This document shows positions 7,632 through 15,802 of a stretch of 23,943 nt of DNA, in pieces. The DNA lies in IMG/VR virus record IMGVR_UViG_3300023284_000224, positions 1 to 23,943 of that record. One strand, written 5' to 3'. The stretch's first letter is position 1. Each line of letters starts with the position of its first letter. Below the pieces are notes generated by a model that was not told the origin of the DNA, searched no databases, and saw nothing but the letters and a program-made list of their open reading frames with translations. The DNA comes from a virus. Position numbers and translations under genes: made by a program.

Positions 7632-8242
7632 TGGCAGTTATAACGGATCTTGCTACCTTACAGACCGCCATTGCCGATTATCTGGCACGGGATGATTTGA
7701 CCTCGTTCATTCCAAATTTTATCCAGAACACCGAAAACAAGCTGTTGCGGACGTTAAACCTAAGAGATGAGGAAACCGCATTAAGTGTCTCAATATCCGC
7801 AGGGTTGGCCACTGTTCCAACAGATTTCAAGGCGTTGAGATTTGCTTATTATGATGCAACTCCGGTCAGTCCGTTAACGTGGGTGCCAATTGATGAGTTG
7901 TATCGGGACTTTCCCGACAGATCAGACACCACAGACACACCGTCAGTTATCTCACGGGAGGGACTCAGTTTTATCTTTGGCCCGGTCGCCTTGGATGGCA
8001 CCTTAAGAGGTATTTATTACGCCAAACAAGACCCGTTAAGAACTACCGATCCCTCAAATTATGTCACCAATCAACCCGAGGTTTTATTGTACGGTTCTTT
8101 ACTGGAGGCTGAGCCTTTTATTCAGGACGATCCACGCATTCCTGTCTGGAAGGACTTTTTTGCAGAGTCCATTCAAACTTTGAAAGACGAGAAAGACAAC
8201 GCAGATGCTTCTATGGGGCAGTTATACCAGAGAGCGTCATGA
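7631..8242 (+). CDS. Head-tail adaptor protein, SU10-like
   Basis: The 203-residue product starts with a helix pair (L-x-x-A-I-A-D-Y-L-A-R-D-D-L...I-P-x-F-I-x-N-T-E-N-K-L-L-R) followed by beta-rich sequence with V-P-T-D-F and an L-R-G-I-Y-Y-A-K segment, then helices to the C-terminus. This order matches the SU10-type adaptor proteins that bind the portal ring and seat the tail in short-tailed phages. The length (about 200) is usual. Its place just before the nozzle genes fits. The start overlaps the previous stop (TAATG) and its own stop overlaps the next start (ATGA). Confidence 0.8.
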   Translation: MAVITDLATLQTAIADYLARDDLTSFIPNFIQNTENKLLRTLNLRDEETALSVSISAGLATVPTDFKALRFAYYDATPVSPLTWVPIDELYRDFPDRSDTTDTPSVISREGLSFIFGPVALDGTLRGIYYAKQDPLRTTDPSNYVTNQPEVLLYGSLLEAEPFIQDDPRIPVWKDFFAESIQTLKDEKDNADASMGQLYQRAS

Positions 8243-8697
8243 CTCAGGTTCGCTTTGATTTTCTGAATTTAGCCCCGGATATAGAGGACACCGAGAATCA
8301 GGGGTTGACGGTTGCTCAGAATGTCGTTCACGACACCGAGGGTTATAAACCAGTTCATTTAGGCAGTACGGGTTCGTTCGCTACCACAGGGGGATTGGCT
8401 GCGAGTAATGCCACCGTGACATCCATCATTGCAAAACCCGTGGGTGTTGGTAATGATTTGTTTTGTGCCTGGCTTGCCGGTGATACGCTTCACGTCGGTC
8501 TTAACGGCGTTACTGCGGCATCCGATACTACGAACTTTCCGGTGTCTTTTTCTACCTCAGGATCCAGCCAGGAGATTGTAGCATTTGATGTAGCAGAGTT
8601 AGCCGATAAGATATTCTTTGTTGTTCAGGCACAGCAAACCGAAGCCGTACCCTCTACCACGGCGACGTTAACCACCACTGGGCATATGAATTACTAA
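8239..8697 (+). CDS. Tail nozzle protein, N-terminal piece
   Basis: The first of three consecutive reading frames that together look like one podovirus tail nozzle/stopper protein. This 152-residue part has the usual N-terminal pattern: F-D-F-L-N-L-A-P-D-I, N-V-V-H-D-T-E-G-Y-K-P-V and Thr/Ser-rich beta strands. It ends at residue 152 where an intact homologue would, as I remember the family, continue without a break. The stop overlaps the next ATG by one base (TAATG), so ribosomes could re-initiate on the second piece. The alternative is that each piece is an independent protein. The nozzle closes the tail channel below the adaptor. Confidence 0.65.
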   Translation: MTQVRFDFLNLAPDIEDTENQGLTVAQNVVHDTEGYKPVHLGSTGSFATTGGLAASNATVTSIIAKPVGVGNDLFCAWLAGDTLHVGLNGVTAASDTTNFPVSFSTSGSSQEIVAFDVAELADKIFFVVQAQQTEAVPSTTATLTTTGHMNY

Positions 8698-9188
8698 TGA
8701 CCAAACCCTCTAATCCTTCAGATCCACCCACAGGTAGTAATTATACAGTCATCGGCCCTGATGGATTGGCATGTGCAACTGTTCGGGATTTTATTGTTAT
8801 CGGTGGTCTTTTGAGTGATCGCTTTGCCATTCAATGGTGTGCTATTGGTGATCCTACCGATTGGCCTACACCGGGAACTGATGATGCACGCTCTAAACAA
8901 GCCGGATTACAGTCGTTCCCAACCAAATTTGGTTGGGTCACTGGAATAGCTGGCAATGATTTCTATATGTACGTATTTCAGACGCAGGCTATAACCAAAG
9001 GGACTTATGTCGGTGGTGATGTGGTGTGGTCATTCGACATCTTTGAGGAAGATCGAGGCTGTGTCAGACAAGGCATGTTGGAAACGATTGATGATTTAGT
9101 CGTTTTTGAATCAGCTCGTGGCAGGCATTTATTACAAAATGATCAGATCGTGGATATTGGTTATGGCTTGATGGATGATACCTTCTAA
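8697..9188 (+). CDS. Tail nozzle protein, middle piece
   Basis: This 163-residue reading frame carries what I regard as the most conserved centre of the nozzle family. It has V-R-D-F-I-V-I-G-G, then R-F-A-I-Q-W-C-A-I-G-D-P-T-D-W-P, A-R-S-K-Q-A-G-L-Q, I-T-K-G-T-Y-V-G-G-D and a G-C-V-R-Q-G-M-L-E block, ending at L-M-D-D-T-F. Intact relatives continue past the D-D-T-F with the region found here in the next frame. The start and stop are both TAATG overlaps, each a shift of one base backwards. A 20-bp perfect palindrome lies at 8918-8937 inside this gene. Confidence 0.68.
   Translation: MTKPSNPSDPPTGSNYTVIGPDGLACATVRDFIVIGGLLSDRFAIQWCAIGDPTDWPTPGTDDARSKQAGLQSFPTKFGWVTGIAGNDFYMYVFQTQAITKGTYVGGDVVWSFDIFEEDRGCVRQGMLETIDDLVVFESARGRHLLQNDQIVDIGYGLMDDTF
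8918..8937. repeat. 20-bp perfect palindrome in nozzle gene
   Basis: The bases CCCAACCAAA are followed immediately by their reverse complement TTTGGTTGGG, with no spacer. It codes for part of F-P-T-K-F-G-W-V in the middle nozzle piece. It could be a dimeric-protein site, an RNA hairpin or chance; no poly-T follows. Confidence 0.85.
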
Positions 9189-9712
9189 TGGCGTTAGGAC
9201 AATTCAAACAACTAAATATTGCGGTGAATAAATCACGTCATCTGATCTTTTTTGAAGGCAGTGAAACTTGCTACAATTACAAGACTCAGCAATGGACACA
9301 AATACCGGCTTATCTGGATTTTGGGTTTTTCTCGTTTAGCAGTAAAACGGCGTCTATTGGTTTGGTGAGGTTTTCATCCGGTTCTGTTGATTTACAGGAA
9401 CAACTGACCACATTTGTTGCACAAACTGCCTTATTGACAACTGGAGCGCCCAACATCAATCAGGGCGGCAGAGCCGTAGTTAATGGGGTCAGACCGATTG
9501 TTAACGGTGGTACCTATTCGTTACGAGTCGGTGTGCAGGACGATATCGATGATGCTGTGTCGTTTTCTGCCGCTACGGTTATCAATGCTCGTTCCAATAC
9601 GGCTAATTTTCGCGCGGAAGGTCGTTATCATCGTGCCGAGTTGACAATAACCGGTGGTTTTACGACCGCCAATGGTGTTGACGTTGATTTCGCTGCAGCA
9701 GGACGCGTATAA
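9188..9712 (+). CDS. Tail nozzle protein, C-terminal piece
   Basis: The third frame (174 residues) starts at a TAATG overlap right after the D-D-T-F of the previous piece. Its start, with N-K-S-R-H-L-I-F-F-E-G and C-Y-N-Y-K-T-Q-Q-W-T-Q, corresponds to the region where nozzle proteins describe a folded strand pair with a Y-N-Y...W. The end, R-A-E-G-R-Y-H-R-A-E-L-T-I-T-G-G-F then A-N-G-V-D-V-D-F, looks like the family's usual C-terminus (R-Y-x-R...G-V-x-V). The three pieces add to 489 residues, close to a single nozzle protein. It overlaps the next gene by 41 bases. Confidence 0.65.
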   Translation: MALGQFKQLNIAVNKSRHLIFFEGSETCYNYKTQQWTQIPAYLDFGFFSFSSKTASIGLVRFSSGSVDLQEQLTTFVAQTALLTTGAPNINQGGRAVVNGVRPIVNGGTYSLRVGVQDDIDDAVSFSAATVINARSNTANFRAEGRYHRAELTITGGFTTANGVDVDFAAAGRV

Positions 9713-10088
9713 GCTGCGCTGTTATTCGTCCGATCAGATTCCCGCTATCTGGGACCAAGCCAGACCCTTTATCAAAACAGCCCTTGATCATGGCTCTGAT
9801 TACACTCTGGATGATATCTATGAGGGTCTTTGTGCTAAGCAAATGCAGCTGTGGATGTACGATGACGCTGCACTCGTTACCTCACTTCAAACCGATGCGA
9901 GAAATAAGTTCTGTTTGTTGGTAACATTGGGTGGACAGCGCATGTCTGACTGGTTTCAATATCTTCCGATTGTGGAGGCTTGGGCCAAAGACCAGGGCGC
10001 TAAGGAGATGCGATTATATGGCAGAATAGGGTGGGCGAAACTCACCGGATATGAGGTTCAATGGACCAAAATGAGTAAACAATTGTGA
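9672..10088 (+). CDS. GNAT-like phage protein in tail region
   Basis: I place the start at the ATG at 9672, within the nozzle C-terminal gene; a GTG at 9654 is possible and the true start is uncertain. The product (about 138 residues) has an I-P-A-I-W-D-Q-A-R-P-F-I-K helix, a C-A-K-Q-M-Q-L-W-M-Y block and a C-terminal I-V-E-A-W-A-K-D-Q-G-A...L-Y-G-R-I-G-W-A-K-L-T-G-Y-E-V. This is the pattern of GNAT-like proteins often encoded beside podovirus tail genes. Family members are called acetyltransferases, but a substrate has not to my knowledge been shown. It ends in a GTGA overlap with the next gene. Confidence 0.62.
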   Translation: MVLTLISLQQDAYKLRCYSSDQIPAIWDQARPFIKTALDHGSDYTLDDIYEGLCAKQMQLWMYDDAALVTSLQTDARNKFCLLVTLGGQRMSDWFQYLPIVEAWAKDQGAKEMRLYGRIGWAKLTGYEVQWTKMSKQL

Positions 10089-10903
10089 GCAGCGGACCCA
10101 AGTCAGTCACCAGCACTACCAATGTCGAGCCGCCCGGTTTCTTACTGAGGCCATTAACCACAGCTGCCAATGCTGCACAGTCAGCGTTTGGTGGCTTTCC
10201 TGGTGGTGGCGGCGGATTGCCTGGCGGTGTTCGTGGTGGTCGTGGTGGAGGTCGCGGTGGGTTCGGCTTGGATGGTTTTGGTGGCGGCGGATTTCCCGGA
10301 CAACAAGCCGGGGGTCTTGCCAGCGCTGCTGGCGGCCCTGGTGCTGGTCTTATTGGCCAAGGTCAAGACCTGATTAGCCAGACTTTAGGTGGTGATTTCC
10401 TAGATCCATCAAGCAATCCATTTCTACAAAGCACCTTTAATCGTGCTGCTGACTTAACTCGTGGTCGTCTCGATACTGAGTTTGCCGGTGCTGGCCGTAA
10501 TTTAGGTGCAGCACAACCGGCACGTTCGGAGGAATTACAAACACTGGCGTCTAATATCTTCGGGCAGAACTTCCAGAACGAAAGAGATCGACAGATCAAT
10601 GCACTCGGAAGCGCACAAGGATTTGATCCACTTAATATATTGATTAACCGACTCGCCGGTATTATTCCTGGTGCTGGTGGTGTTACAACTGCTACACAGC
10701 CGGTATTCAAAACAGGAATATTCTCTGATCGACGTTTGAAGACAAACATTAAGCGTATCGGAACAGTCAAGGATTATCCGTGGTATTCGTTTGATTATAT
10801 CTGGGGTGAGAGTTCACAGGGCTTTATGTCTGATGAAATTCCACAACAGCATGTCTGGCAGAGATTCGGCTTTGACGTAATTGATTACGGAAGTATTTTG
10901 TAA
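10085..10903 (+). CDS. Gly-rich virion protein with S74-like C-terminus
   Basis: This starts at a GTG overlapping the previous stop (GTGA). The 272-residue protein has a very Gly-rich segment (residues 36-90), then a helical region with F-L-x-x-x-F-N-R-A-A-D-L-T-R-G-R-L. The last 60 residues begin S-D-R-R-L-K-T-N-I-K-R-I-G, the hallmark of the endosialidase-chaperone (peptidase S74) domain, and end in V-I-D-Y-G-S-I-L. This version is much shorter than classic auto-cleaving chaperone domains, so self-cleavage is unlikely. It is probably a virion component near the tail tip or an ejected protein. It ends in a TAATG overlap. Confidence 0.7.
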   Translation: MSSGPKSVTSTTNVEPPGFLLRPLTTAANAAQSAFGGFPGGGGGLPGGVRGGRGGGRGGFGLDGFGGGGFPGQQAGGLASAAGGPGAGLIGQGQDLISQTLGGDFLDPSSNPFLQSTFNRAADLTRGRLDTEFAGAGRNLGAAQPARSEELQTLASNIFGQNFQNERDRQINALGSAQGFDPLNILINRLAGIIPGAGGVTTATQPVFKTGIFSDRRLKTNIKRIGTVKDYPWYSFDYIWGESSQGFMSDEIPQQHVWQRFGFDVIDYGSIL

Positions 10904-11364
10904 TGCCTTTCCACGGTGAGACAGCGCAACTCATCAATGCACTATTTGGCAAAGAGTTAGGTGGTCAAGCCCCTGCACCCCAACCCGGCCAATCTCTGGG
11001 TGTGGGTGGTGGTCTTTTCGATACCCTGCAAGCCATACAACAATTCGCACCACAACAACAAGACCTTGCTGGTTTAATAGGCCCACTGGGGCCTCAAGGT
11101 GAGGAACTACCACCACAAACACGTCCTGAAGACTTTGTTGGGCCTCCTATATTAGGACAAGGTTCGCCGGACGAGGTTGGGCCACCTATTGAACGACAAG
11201 GACAACAACAGGGTCCGTTTGGCAGTTTCTTCGGTAACCTGGATCAGAACTTACAAAGTCCTTCCAAAGTCTTAGGGCTGGGATTATTGAATCAGCTTGA
11301 TCCACGTCTGGCTGGTTTAGGATTGTTTGCGGGTGGTCTTTTCGGACAGAACAAGTTGTTTTGA
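10903..11364 (+). CDS. Q/G/P-rich virion-type protein, 153 aa
   Basis: The start overlaps the previous stop (TAATG). The protein is low-complexity, rich in Gln, Gly and Pro, with repeated G-P-P-I and Q-Q-Q tracts between residues 60 and 110. A short N-terminal helix (T-A-Q-L-I-N-A-L-F) and a Leu/Gly-rich C-terminus (L-G-L-G-L-L-N...L-A-G-L-G-L-F-A-G-G-L-F-G) could touch membrane. It lies in a run of large virion/ejection-type genes, so a role in the tail tip or DNA ejection is inferred from place only. I do not recognise a family. Confidence 0.6.
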   Translation: MPFHGETAQLINALFGKELGGQAPAPQPGQSLGVGGGLFDTLQAIQQFAPQQQDLAGLIGPLGPQGEELPPQTRPEDFVGPPILGQGSPDEVGPPIERQGQQQGPFGSFFGNLDQNLQSPSKVLGLGLLNQLDPRLAGLGLFAGGLFGQNKLF

Positions 11365-11365
11365 T

Positions 11366-12436
11366 ATGGCAAGCGCACTGGATTTATTATTTGGTCCTCC
11401 CTTTAGTCGAGCGGGTAAACGTGGCGTCAACCCTAATGCACCCGATCCACGTCCGGGTACAGCCAAGCCGCCCAATCCTTTAGACCAGTTTCTCGGTTCT
11501 CCGGGTGGCAGTTTACTGGTTAATCTTCTCAGTCAGTCCGGGTTTTCTCCGTTTCCGCAAAGTCAGATAGGCGCTTTGGGTCGAGGATTATTACAAACTC
11601 AACAGCAAGGCCAGCAAAGACAGCGTTCAGGGCTTGAAGATGATCTGTTACGGGCCAGAATTGGTTTGGCTCAAGCACAATCTGTAGGTGGAGGGGCAAC
11701 GGCGGGCAATGTTCAAACGACCTTCAAGGGCGCTAATGGCAATATGCACATTGTAACCCGCAGAGGTGATGTGAAAGACACCGGCATAGCATTCAATGAA
11801 AATGTGAAATTCTTCACTCAGGGAGATGGTTCTGTAATTGGTGTTGATGCCTCTACGGGTGATCAATTAGGTACGGTTATTAGCGCAAAAGAGGCCGCAG
11901 CAGCGACTACGAGAAAGAAACAGACAGAGGCTGCATTTACGCTTCCTAAAGACCTAGCAGGATTAGATACAACAATTCGTAAAGTGGATAACACTATTAG
12001 GAATGTTGAGCAAGCTATTGGATTAGTAAGCCCAACCACTACAGGGGCTATAGGTGAGGCGAGGAAGAATATTCCCGGTGTTGTAGGTGGTGAGGCCAGA
12101 ACATTAAGAAATCAGATTAAGGTTATTCAGGCTAACTTAGGTTTTGATGAATTGACCGCTATGAGAGCAGCATCCAAGACTGGTGGCGCATTGGGGCAAG
12201 TATCTGAAAGAGAATTAGATTTATTGGTTTCTGCAAAACAAGCTTTGGATCAAGGCGGAGATGATGAGGTCTTGAGGGATAATTTGCTTAAGGTAATAGA
12301 GCATTACAATAATTATAAGCGTGAAATAGAGATAATGAAAGATGCTATGAGGGGACAAGCTGGGGTAACAACTGAATTGCTAACGGACGAACCCAAGATA
12401 ATAGATTTCAGGGATCTGCCAAATGGCGGAAGTTAG
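11366..12436 (+). CDS. Internal virion/ejection-type protein, 356 aa
   Basis: I start at the ATG at 11366, one base past the previous stop, rather than at an upstream TTG. Residues 1-60 are Pro/Gly-rich; residues 190-345 are helical. The central block near residues 255-300 (L-R-N-Q-I-K-V-I-Q-A-N-L-G-F-D-E-L then A-S-K-T-G-G-A-L-G-Q-V-S-E-R-E-L-D-L-L) is a conserved signature I recall in proteins of podovirus tail/ejection clusters. Such proteins are thought to enter the cell with the DNA or line the channel. The exact function is not shown by the sequence. It overlaps the next gene by 14 bases. Confidence 0.68.
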   Translation: MASALDLLFGPPFSRAGKRGVNPNAPDPRPGTAKPPNPLDQFLGSPGGSLLVNLLSQSGFSPFPQSQIGALGRGLLQTQQQGQQRQRSGLEDDLLRARIGLAQAQSVGGGATAGNVQTTFKGANGNMHIVTRRGDVKDTGIAFNENVKFFTQGDGSVIGVDASTGDQLGTVISAKEAAAATTRKKQTEAAFTLPKDLAGLDTTIRKVDNTIRNVEQAIGLVSPTTTGAIGEARKNIPGVVGGEARTLRNQIKVIQANLGFDELTAMRAASKTGGALGQVSERELDLLVSAKQALDQGGDDEVLRDNLLKVIEHYNNYKREIEIMKDAMRGQAGVTTELLTDEPKIIDFRDLPNGGS

Positions 12437-14021
12437 ATTAGAAGATGGCACTATAGTAACAAATGTACCTGAAGGGATAACCCAACAGGAATTGTTGCGC
12501 GCATTGGGTCGTGAAGCGCCGCCTCAACCCTCACAACTCCCGCCAGGATTACAGGGATTTCTGGCATCTGAGGAACCGTCTGCTCCCACCAATCTAGGTG
12601 GATTCTTTGATGCGCTTGGCTCCGTGGGTCGGGGTGGACTTGATTTGTTCGGCAAGGCACTTGGAGGTCTTGCTGGTGGTATTGCCGCCGCCCCGGTAGC
12701 TTTTGAACCTGAAGCACCTGACATTCTTAGTCGTGTGTCTGAGGCCGTTTCGGCACCCTTTGCTGCATCAACTGAGGCAGGTCGTGGTGTATCTGAGGCG
12801 CTGTCTTTTCCTTTCCAGGCATTAGCCAAAGGCGCTGATGTTCTTGGTGAATTGACACCGGGAGGTCCGGGTCCACAGACCGCAGTCAAAACTACACTAC
12901 TCGGAATACCTGCTTTAGCGGCTCCCGGCAGACAAGTTGCACGCACCGGACGAGTCGTCGGTGAAAGGCCACTCACTCTAAAGCAAAACATACTTCAGGA
13001 AGCACAGGCAGAAGGTCTTGTGGTGCCTGCCAGTGATGCGGTTCCAACCAGTGTTGCCAGAGGTACAGTTGAAGGCTTAGCAGGTAAGCCCAGACTTAAT
13101 GAACAAGCCTCTTTTCGTAATACGCAGACATTCAATGATATAGCGGCCAAAGAACTAGGTTTGCCGGAAGGTGCCGAGGTGACTTTGGTGTCATTGGATG
13201 CTGTACGCCGTGAGGCAGGTAAGGCATACAGTGTGCTGGAAAATGCCGGAACTATTTCACCTACGGTTATTTTTAGACGTGATCTTGCCAAAGCAACTGG
13301 TGATCTTAGAAGCGCATCAAAAGAGTTCCCTGTGTTAGCTAAAGCAGAAAGCCCGGTTGCTGCTGTGATTGAAATGGCGCAAGGACTGAATAAGCCAACA
13401 TTCCAGGCCAGTTCTGCAATCACCGCTATTAAAGTTCTGAGAGACAAAGCAAAGGAGTCTTTCAGGGACAATAAACCAAAAGTCGGTAATGCTTACAGAG
13501 ATATATCCAAGGCCCTTGAGGATGCCGCTGAGTTACATCTGTCACGTGTTGGCGAGCCTGCTGCGGTTCAGGCATTCAAAGATGCACGAGTACGAATAGC
13601 AAAATCGTTCTCGGTTGAAAAAGCATTGACAGGGGATGGCTTTGTATCTGCTGCTAACCTTGCACGACAACGCTCAAGACGTGATCCATTAACCGGGGGC
13701 TTGGATTTGATCGCTCGATTTGCAGAACAATTTCCTAAAGCCTCAAAAGTCGTTAAAACACCACCTATTCAAACCGGTCGCTTGAGTGCGATTCTTGCGG
13801 GACTTGGTTTAACAGGCGCGACGCTGGCTGGCTCACCAATAGCAGCCATTCCAATGTTAGCTTTGGCCTTTGGAGGGCCTGCTACAAGAGCGAGTATATT
13901 ATCTCGATTTGGACAGTCAACTTTAGCTAAACCACGTCCTGAATTAACGGGTGTTGGAGCCGCAGAGCTAGGAATATTGGAGTCAGCATTACTGGCAGAT
14001 CAAGATGCCGGCATCCAGTAA
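12423..14021 (+). CDS. Internal virion/ejection-type protein, 532 aa
   Basis: The N-terminus has V-R-L-E-D-G-T-I-V-x-N-V-P-E-G-I-T-Q-Q-E-L, a short domain I recall at the start of several phage virion proteins. Residues 40-170 are Gly/Ala/Pro-rich with amphipathic stretches; 180-440 are helical and charged. Residues 455-490 are a hydrophobic A/G/L-rich stretch (G-L-G-L-T-G-A-T-L-A-G-S-P-I-A-A-I-P-M) that could be a membrane segment. That mix of helical body and hydrophobic end suits an ejection protein crossing the cell envelope. The assignment depends on position after other virion genes and composition. It overlaps the tailspike gene by 17 bases. Confidence 0.66.
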   Translation: MAEVRLEDGTIVTNVPEGITQQELLRALGREAPPQPSQLPPGLQGFLASEEPSAPTNLGGFFDALGSVGRGGLDLFGKALGGLAGGIAAAPVAFEPEAPDILSRVSEAVSAPFAASTEAGRGVSEALSFPFQALAKGADVLGELTPGGPGPQTAVKTTLLGIPALAAPGRQVARTGRVVGERPLTLKQNILQEAQAEGLVVPASDAVPTSVARGTVEGLAGKPRLNEQASFRNTQTFNDIAAKELGLPEGAEVTLVSLDAVRREAGKAYSVLENAGTISPTVIFRRDLAKATGDLRSASKEFPVLAKAESPVAAVIEMAQGLNKPTFQASSAITAIKVLRDKAKESFRDNKPKVGNAYRDISKALEDAAELHLSRVGEPAAVQAFKDARVRIAKSFSVEKALTGDGFVSAANLARQRSRRDPLTGGLDLIARFAEQFPKASKVVKTPPIQTGRLSAILAGLGLTGATLAGSPIAAIPMLALAFGGPATRASILSRFGQSTLAKPRPELTGVGAAELGILESALLADQDAGIQ

Positions 14022-15801
14022 AGTTCATTATGTAGGTCAGTTACAACAGGCCAGTGGCAGGCCAGAGAACATTGAACTTGTTGTCGAAGAGCGCGCCAAT
14101 ATAACGACAGAAGAACGTGCTGCCGGTATTAAATGGGTTGATTCACGCTATGAACCCGGGTTCCTTCTTAGATATGGAACCAACACCACTCCGGGCACCA
14201 CTGATATGACCACGGCGCTGACCAATGCTTTGGCTGGTAATGCTGGAGATATTGTGTCACTTCCCGCAGAAATTATTCTTACCGGTCCTCAAGCATTAGA
14301 TACGTTAACTGGCGGTATTAAAATCGTTGGTAAAGGTCGTGGACTGACTACATTGAAGTTAAAAGAAACTTCCGGCAGTCCGGAGATATTTGGATCAACT
14401 GATAACGATCTTTCTGACATTTCAATTCGAGATCTGACAATAGACTGCAATCTTGCTGTACATGGTTCAGGTGGGTCGGCCCCAAATACAAATGTTACTG
14501 GTATCAGATTAGGTGATACTACAGTTTCAGGAGATACGTCCTCAAATATTACCGTTGACAATGTCGAGATCATCGAGCCAACTCAGCACGGGATCGTAAT
14601 AACCAGGTGTATCAACCCAAAGGTTTCCGGTTGTTATATAAATGGATTTGAGGGGTTTGGGATACTCTATTTTCGAGGGTGTGAAGACGGAGTTATAGCG
14701 CACAATCGGGTTGCTACAAAAGGGGTATCTGCATCTATTGGAATACAAGTTGATGACAGATCAACAACCAGTACTACTCCAGAGGCCAATAAATATATAA
14801 CGGTTATTGGCAATACTATTGATGGCAATAGCGAGCTAAGCAACGGAATTAAGTCTGTTGCCAGCTTGGGCGTAACTATTTCTGGGAATACGGTTCAATT
14901 ATGCGGTGTAGGGATATACACAGGTGCAAATGAATCGAATAGCACAACCTTAAGAGATGGCTCTGAGTGTGTTATTTCCGGCAACGTAATTGGAGATTCA
15001 TATTCTACCGGCAACGATAGCGGCGGCATTTTAATTGAAGGAAGCCACAATACTGTTGTAGGAAATGTTGTAAAAGATGGTGCGGGAAATGGCATAGCAT
15101 TCAAGGTTGGCCATGCATCGCTCACCATGACCGGCAATGTCCTAAAGGGCAATGTCCTAAAGGACAATAACACAACCAACGGTGCAGAGATCCTAGTGCA
15201 ACTGGGACAAAATGTTTCGATTGAGGGCAACGCTATTTCTGCTGGTGGTTATGGAATACGGATCGCTTCTTTTGATGCCGCAATAAAGGGTTGTCAGGTA
15301 AAAGGCAATACCATTAAGGCTGGAACTGAACATGCGATTGAGATCAGGAACGACAGCGGAGACGTGACTGAAATCACTCTTGACGGAAATGAAATCACAA
15401 ATGTAGCATCGGCAAAAGATGGTATCTCCATAAATGATGTCAGTGCTAACGCGCTAAATGACATCGTTATTTCTCACAACTCAATCCATGATGAAGCTGC
15501 GGCTAGCGATGGCATAGCAATTCTGGACGCGGGTATTGCAGATATACGAGTTGAGTTCAACAACATTGATTGCACCACACCATTCAACGATTCCACAACC
15601 AATGCTGACATTGTGTTTCGATACGGCAACAGCTTTGATCGTCGTGTTGTGTATGGCACTGCAGCACCCACTGGCGGAACCTGGACTGCTGGTGATGAAG
15701 TGCAACGTCTGACGCCGGTAGCAGGTGGCAAACGCGGATTTCTTTGTACCACTGGCGGAACTCCAGGCACTTGGAAAGAATGGGGCGTGATAGACGCATA
15801 A
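14005..15801 (+). CDS. Tailspike with right-handed beta-helix (pectate-lyase-like)
   Basis: This 598-residue protein has a short N-terminal virion-binding part (residues 1-75), then many short parallel beta-helix rungs from about 100 to 530. They show repeated I-x-G-N-x-I/V and V-x-G-N-V patterns (for example V-I-G-N-T-I-D-G-N and I-S-G-N-T-V). The C-terminal segment (G-T-A-A-P-T-G-G-T-W...G-T-P-G-T-W-K-E-W-G) is a tail domain shared by unrelated phage spikes. Such spikes bind and often depolymerise surface polysaccharide; no catalytic residues can be picked by eye. It follows the ejection-type genes and precedes the endolysin, as in many podoviruses. A 15-bp tandem duplication adds one G-N-V-L-K unit. 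Confidence 0.85.
   Translation: MPASSKVHYVGQLQQASGRPENIELVVEERANITTEERAAGIKWVDSRYEPGFLLRYGTNTTPGTTDMTTALTNALAGNAGDIVSLPAEIILTGPQALDTLTGGIKIVGKGRGLTTLKLKETSGSPEIFGSTDNDLSDISIRDLTIDCNLAVHGSGGSAPNTNVTGIRLGDTTVSGDTSSNITVDNVEIIEPTQHGIVITRCINPKVSGCYINGFEGFGILYFRGCEDGVIAHNRVATKGVSASIGIQVDDRSTTSTTPEANKYITVIGNTIDGNSELSNGIKSVASLGVTISGNTVQLCGVGIYTGANESNSTTLRDGSECVISGNVIGDSYSTGNDSGGILIEGSHNTVVGNVVKDGAGNGIAFKVGHASLTMTGNVLKGNVLKDNNTTNGAEILVQLGQNVSIEGNAISAGGYGIRIASFDAAIKGCQVKGNTIKAGTEHAIEIRNDSGDVTEITLDGNEITNVASAKDGISINDVSANALNDIVISHNSIHDEAAASDGIAILDAGIADIRVEFNNIDCTTPFNDSTTNADIVFRYGNSFDRRVVYGTAAPTGGTWTAGDEVQRLTPVAGGKRGFLCTTGGTPGTWKEWGVIDA
15133..15162 (+). repeat. 15-bp tandem duplication in tailspike
   Basis: The unit GGCAATGTCCTAAAG occurs twice back to back (15133-15147 and 15148-15162), both exact. 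It keeps the frame and gives two copies of G-N-V-L-K in the beta-helix, so it lengthens a rung or loop by five residues. It looks recent because the copies are identical. Confidence 0.9.
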
Positions 15802-15802
15802 T

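Noticed and set aside
12524-13471. Two long leftward open frames (155 and 158 codons) opposite the 532-residue virion gene
   Set aside because: They lie wholly opposite a gene with good coding character, lack ribosome sites, and their products are low-complexity reflections of the Ala/Gly/Pro-rich sense strand.
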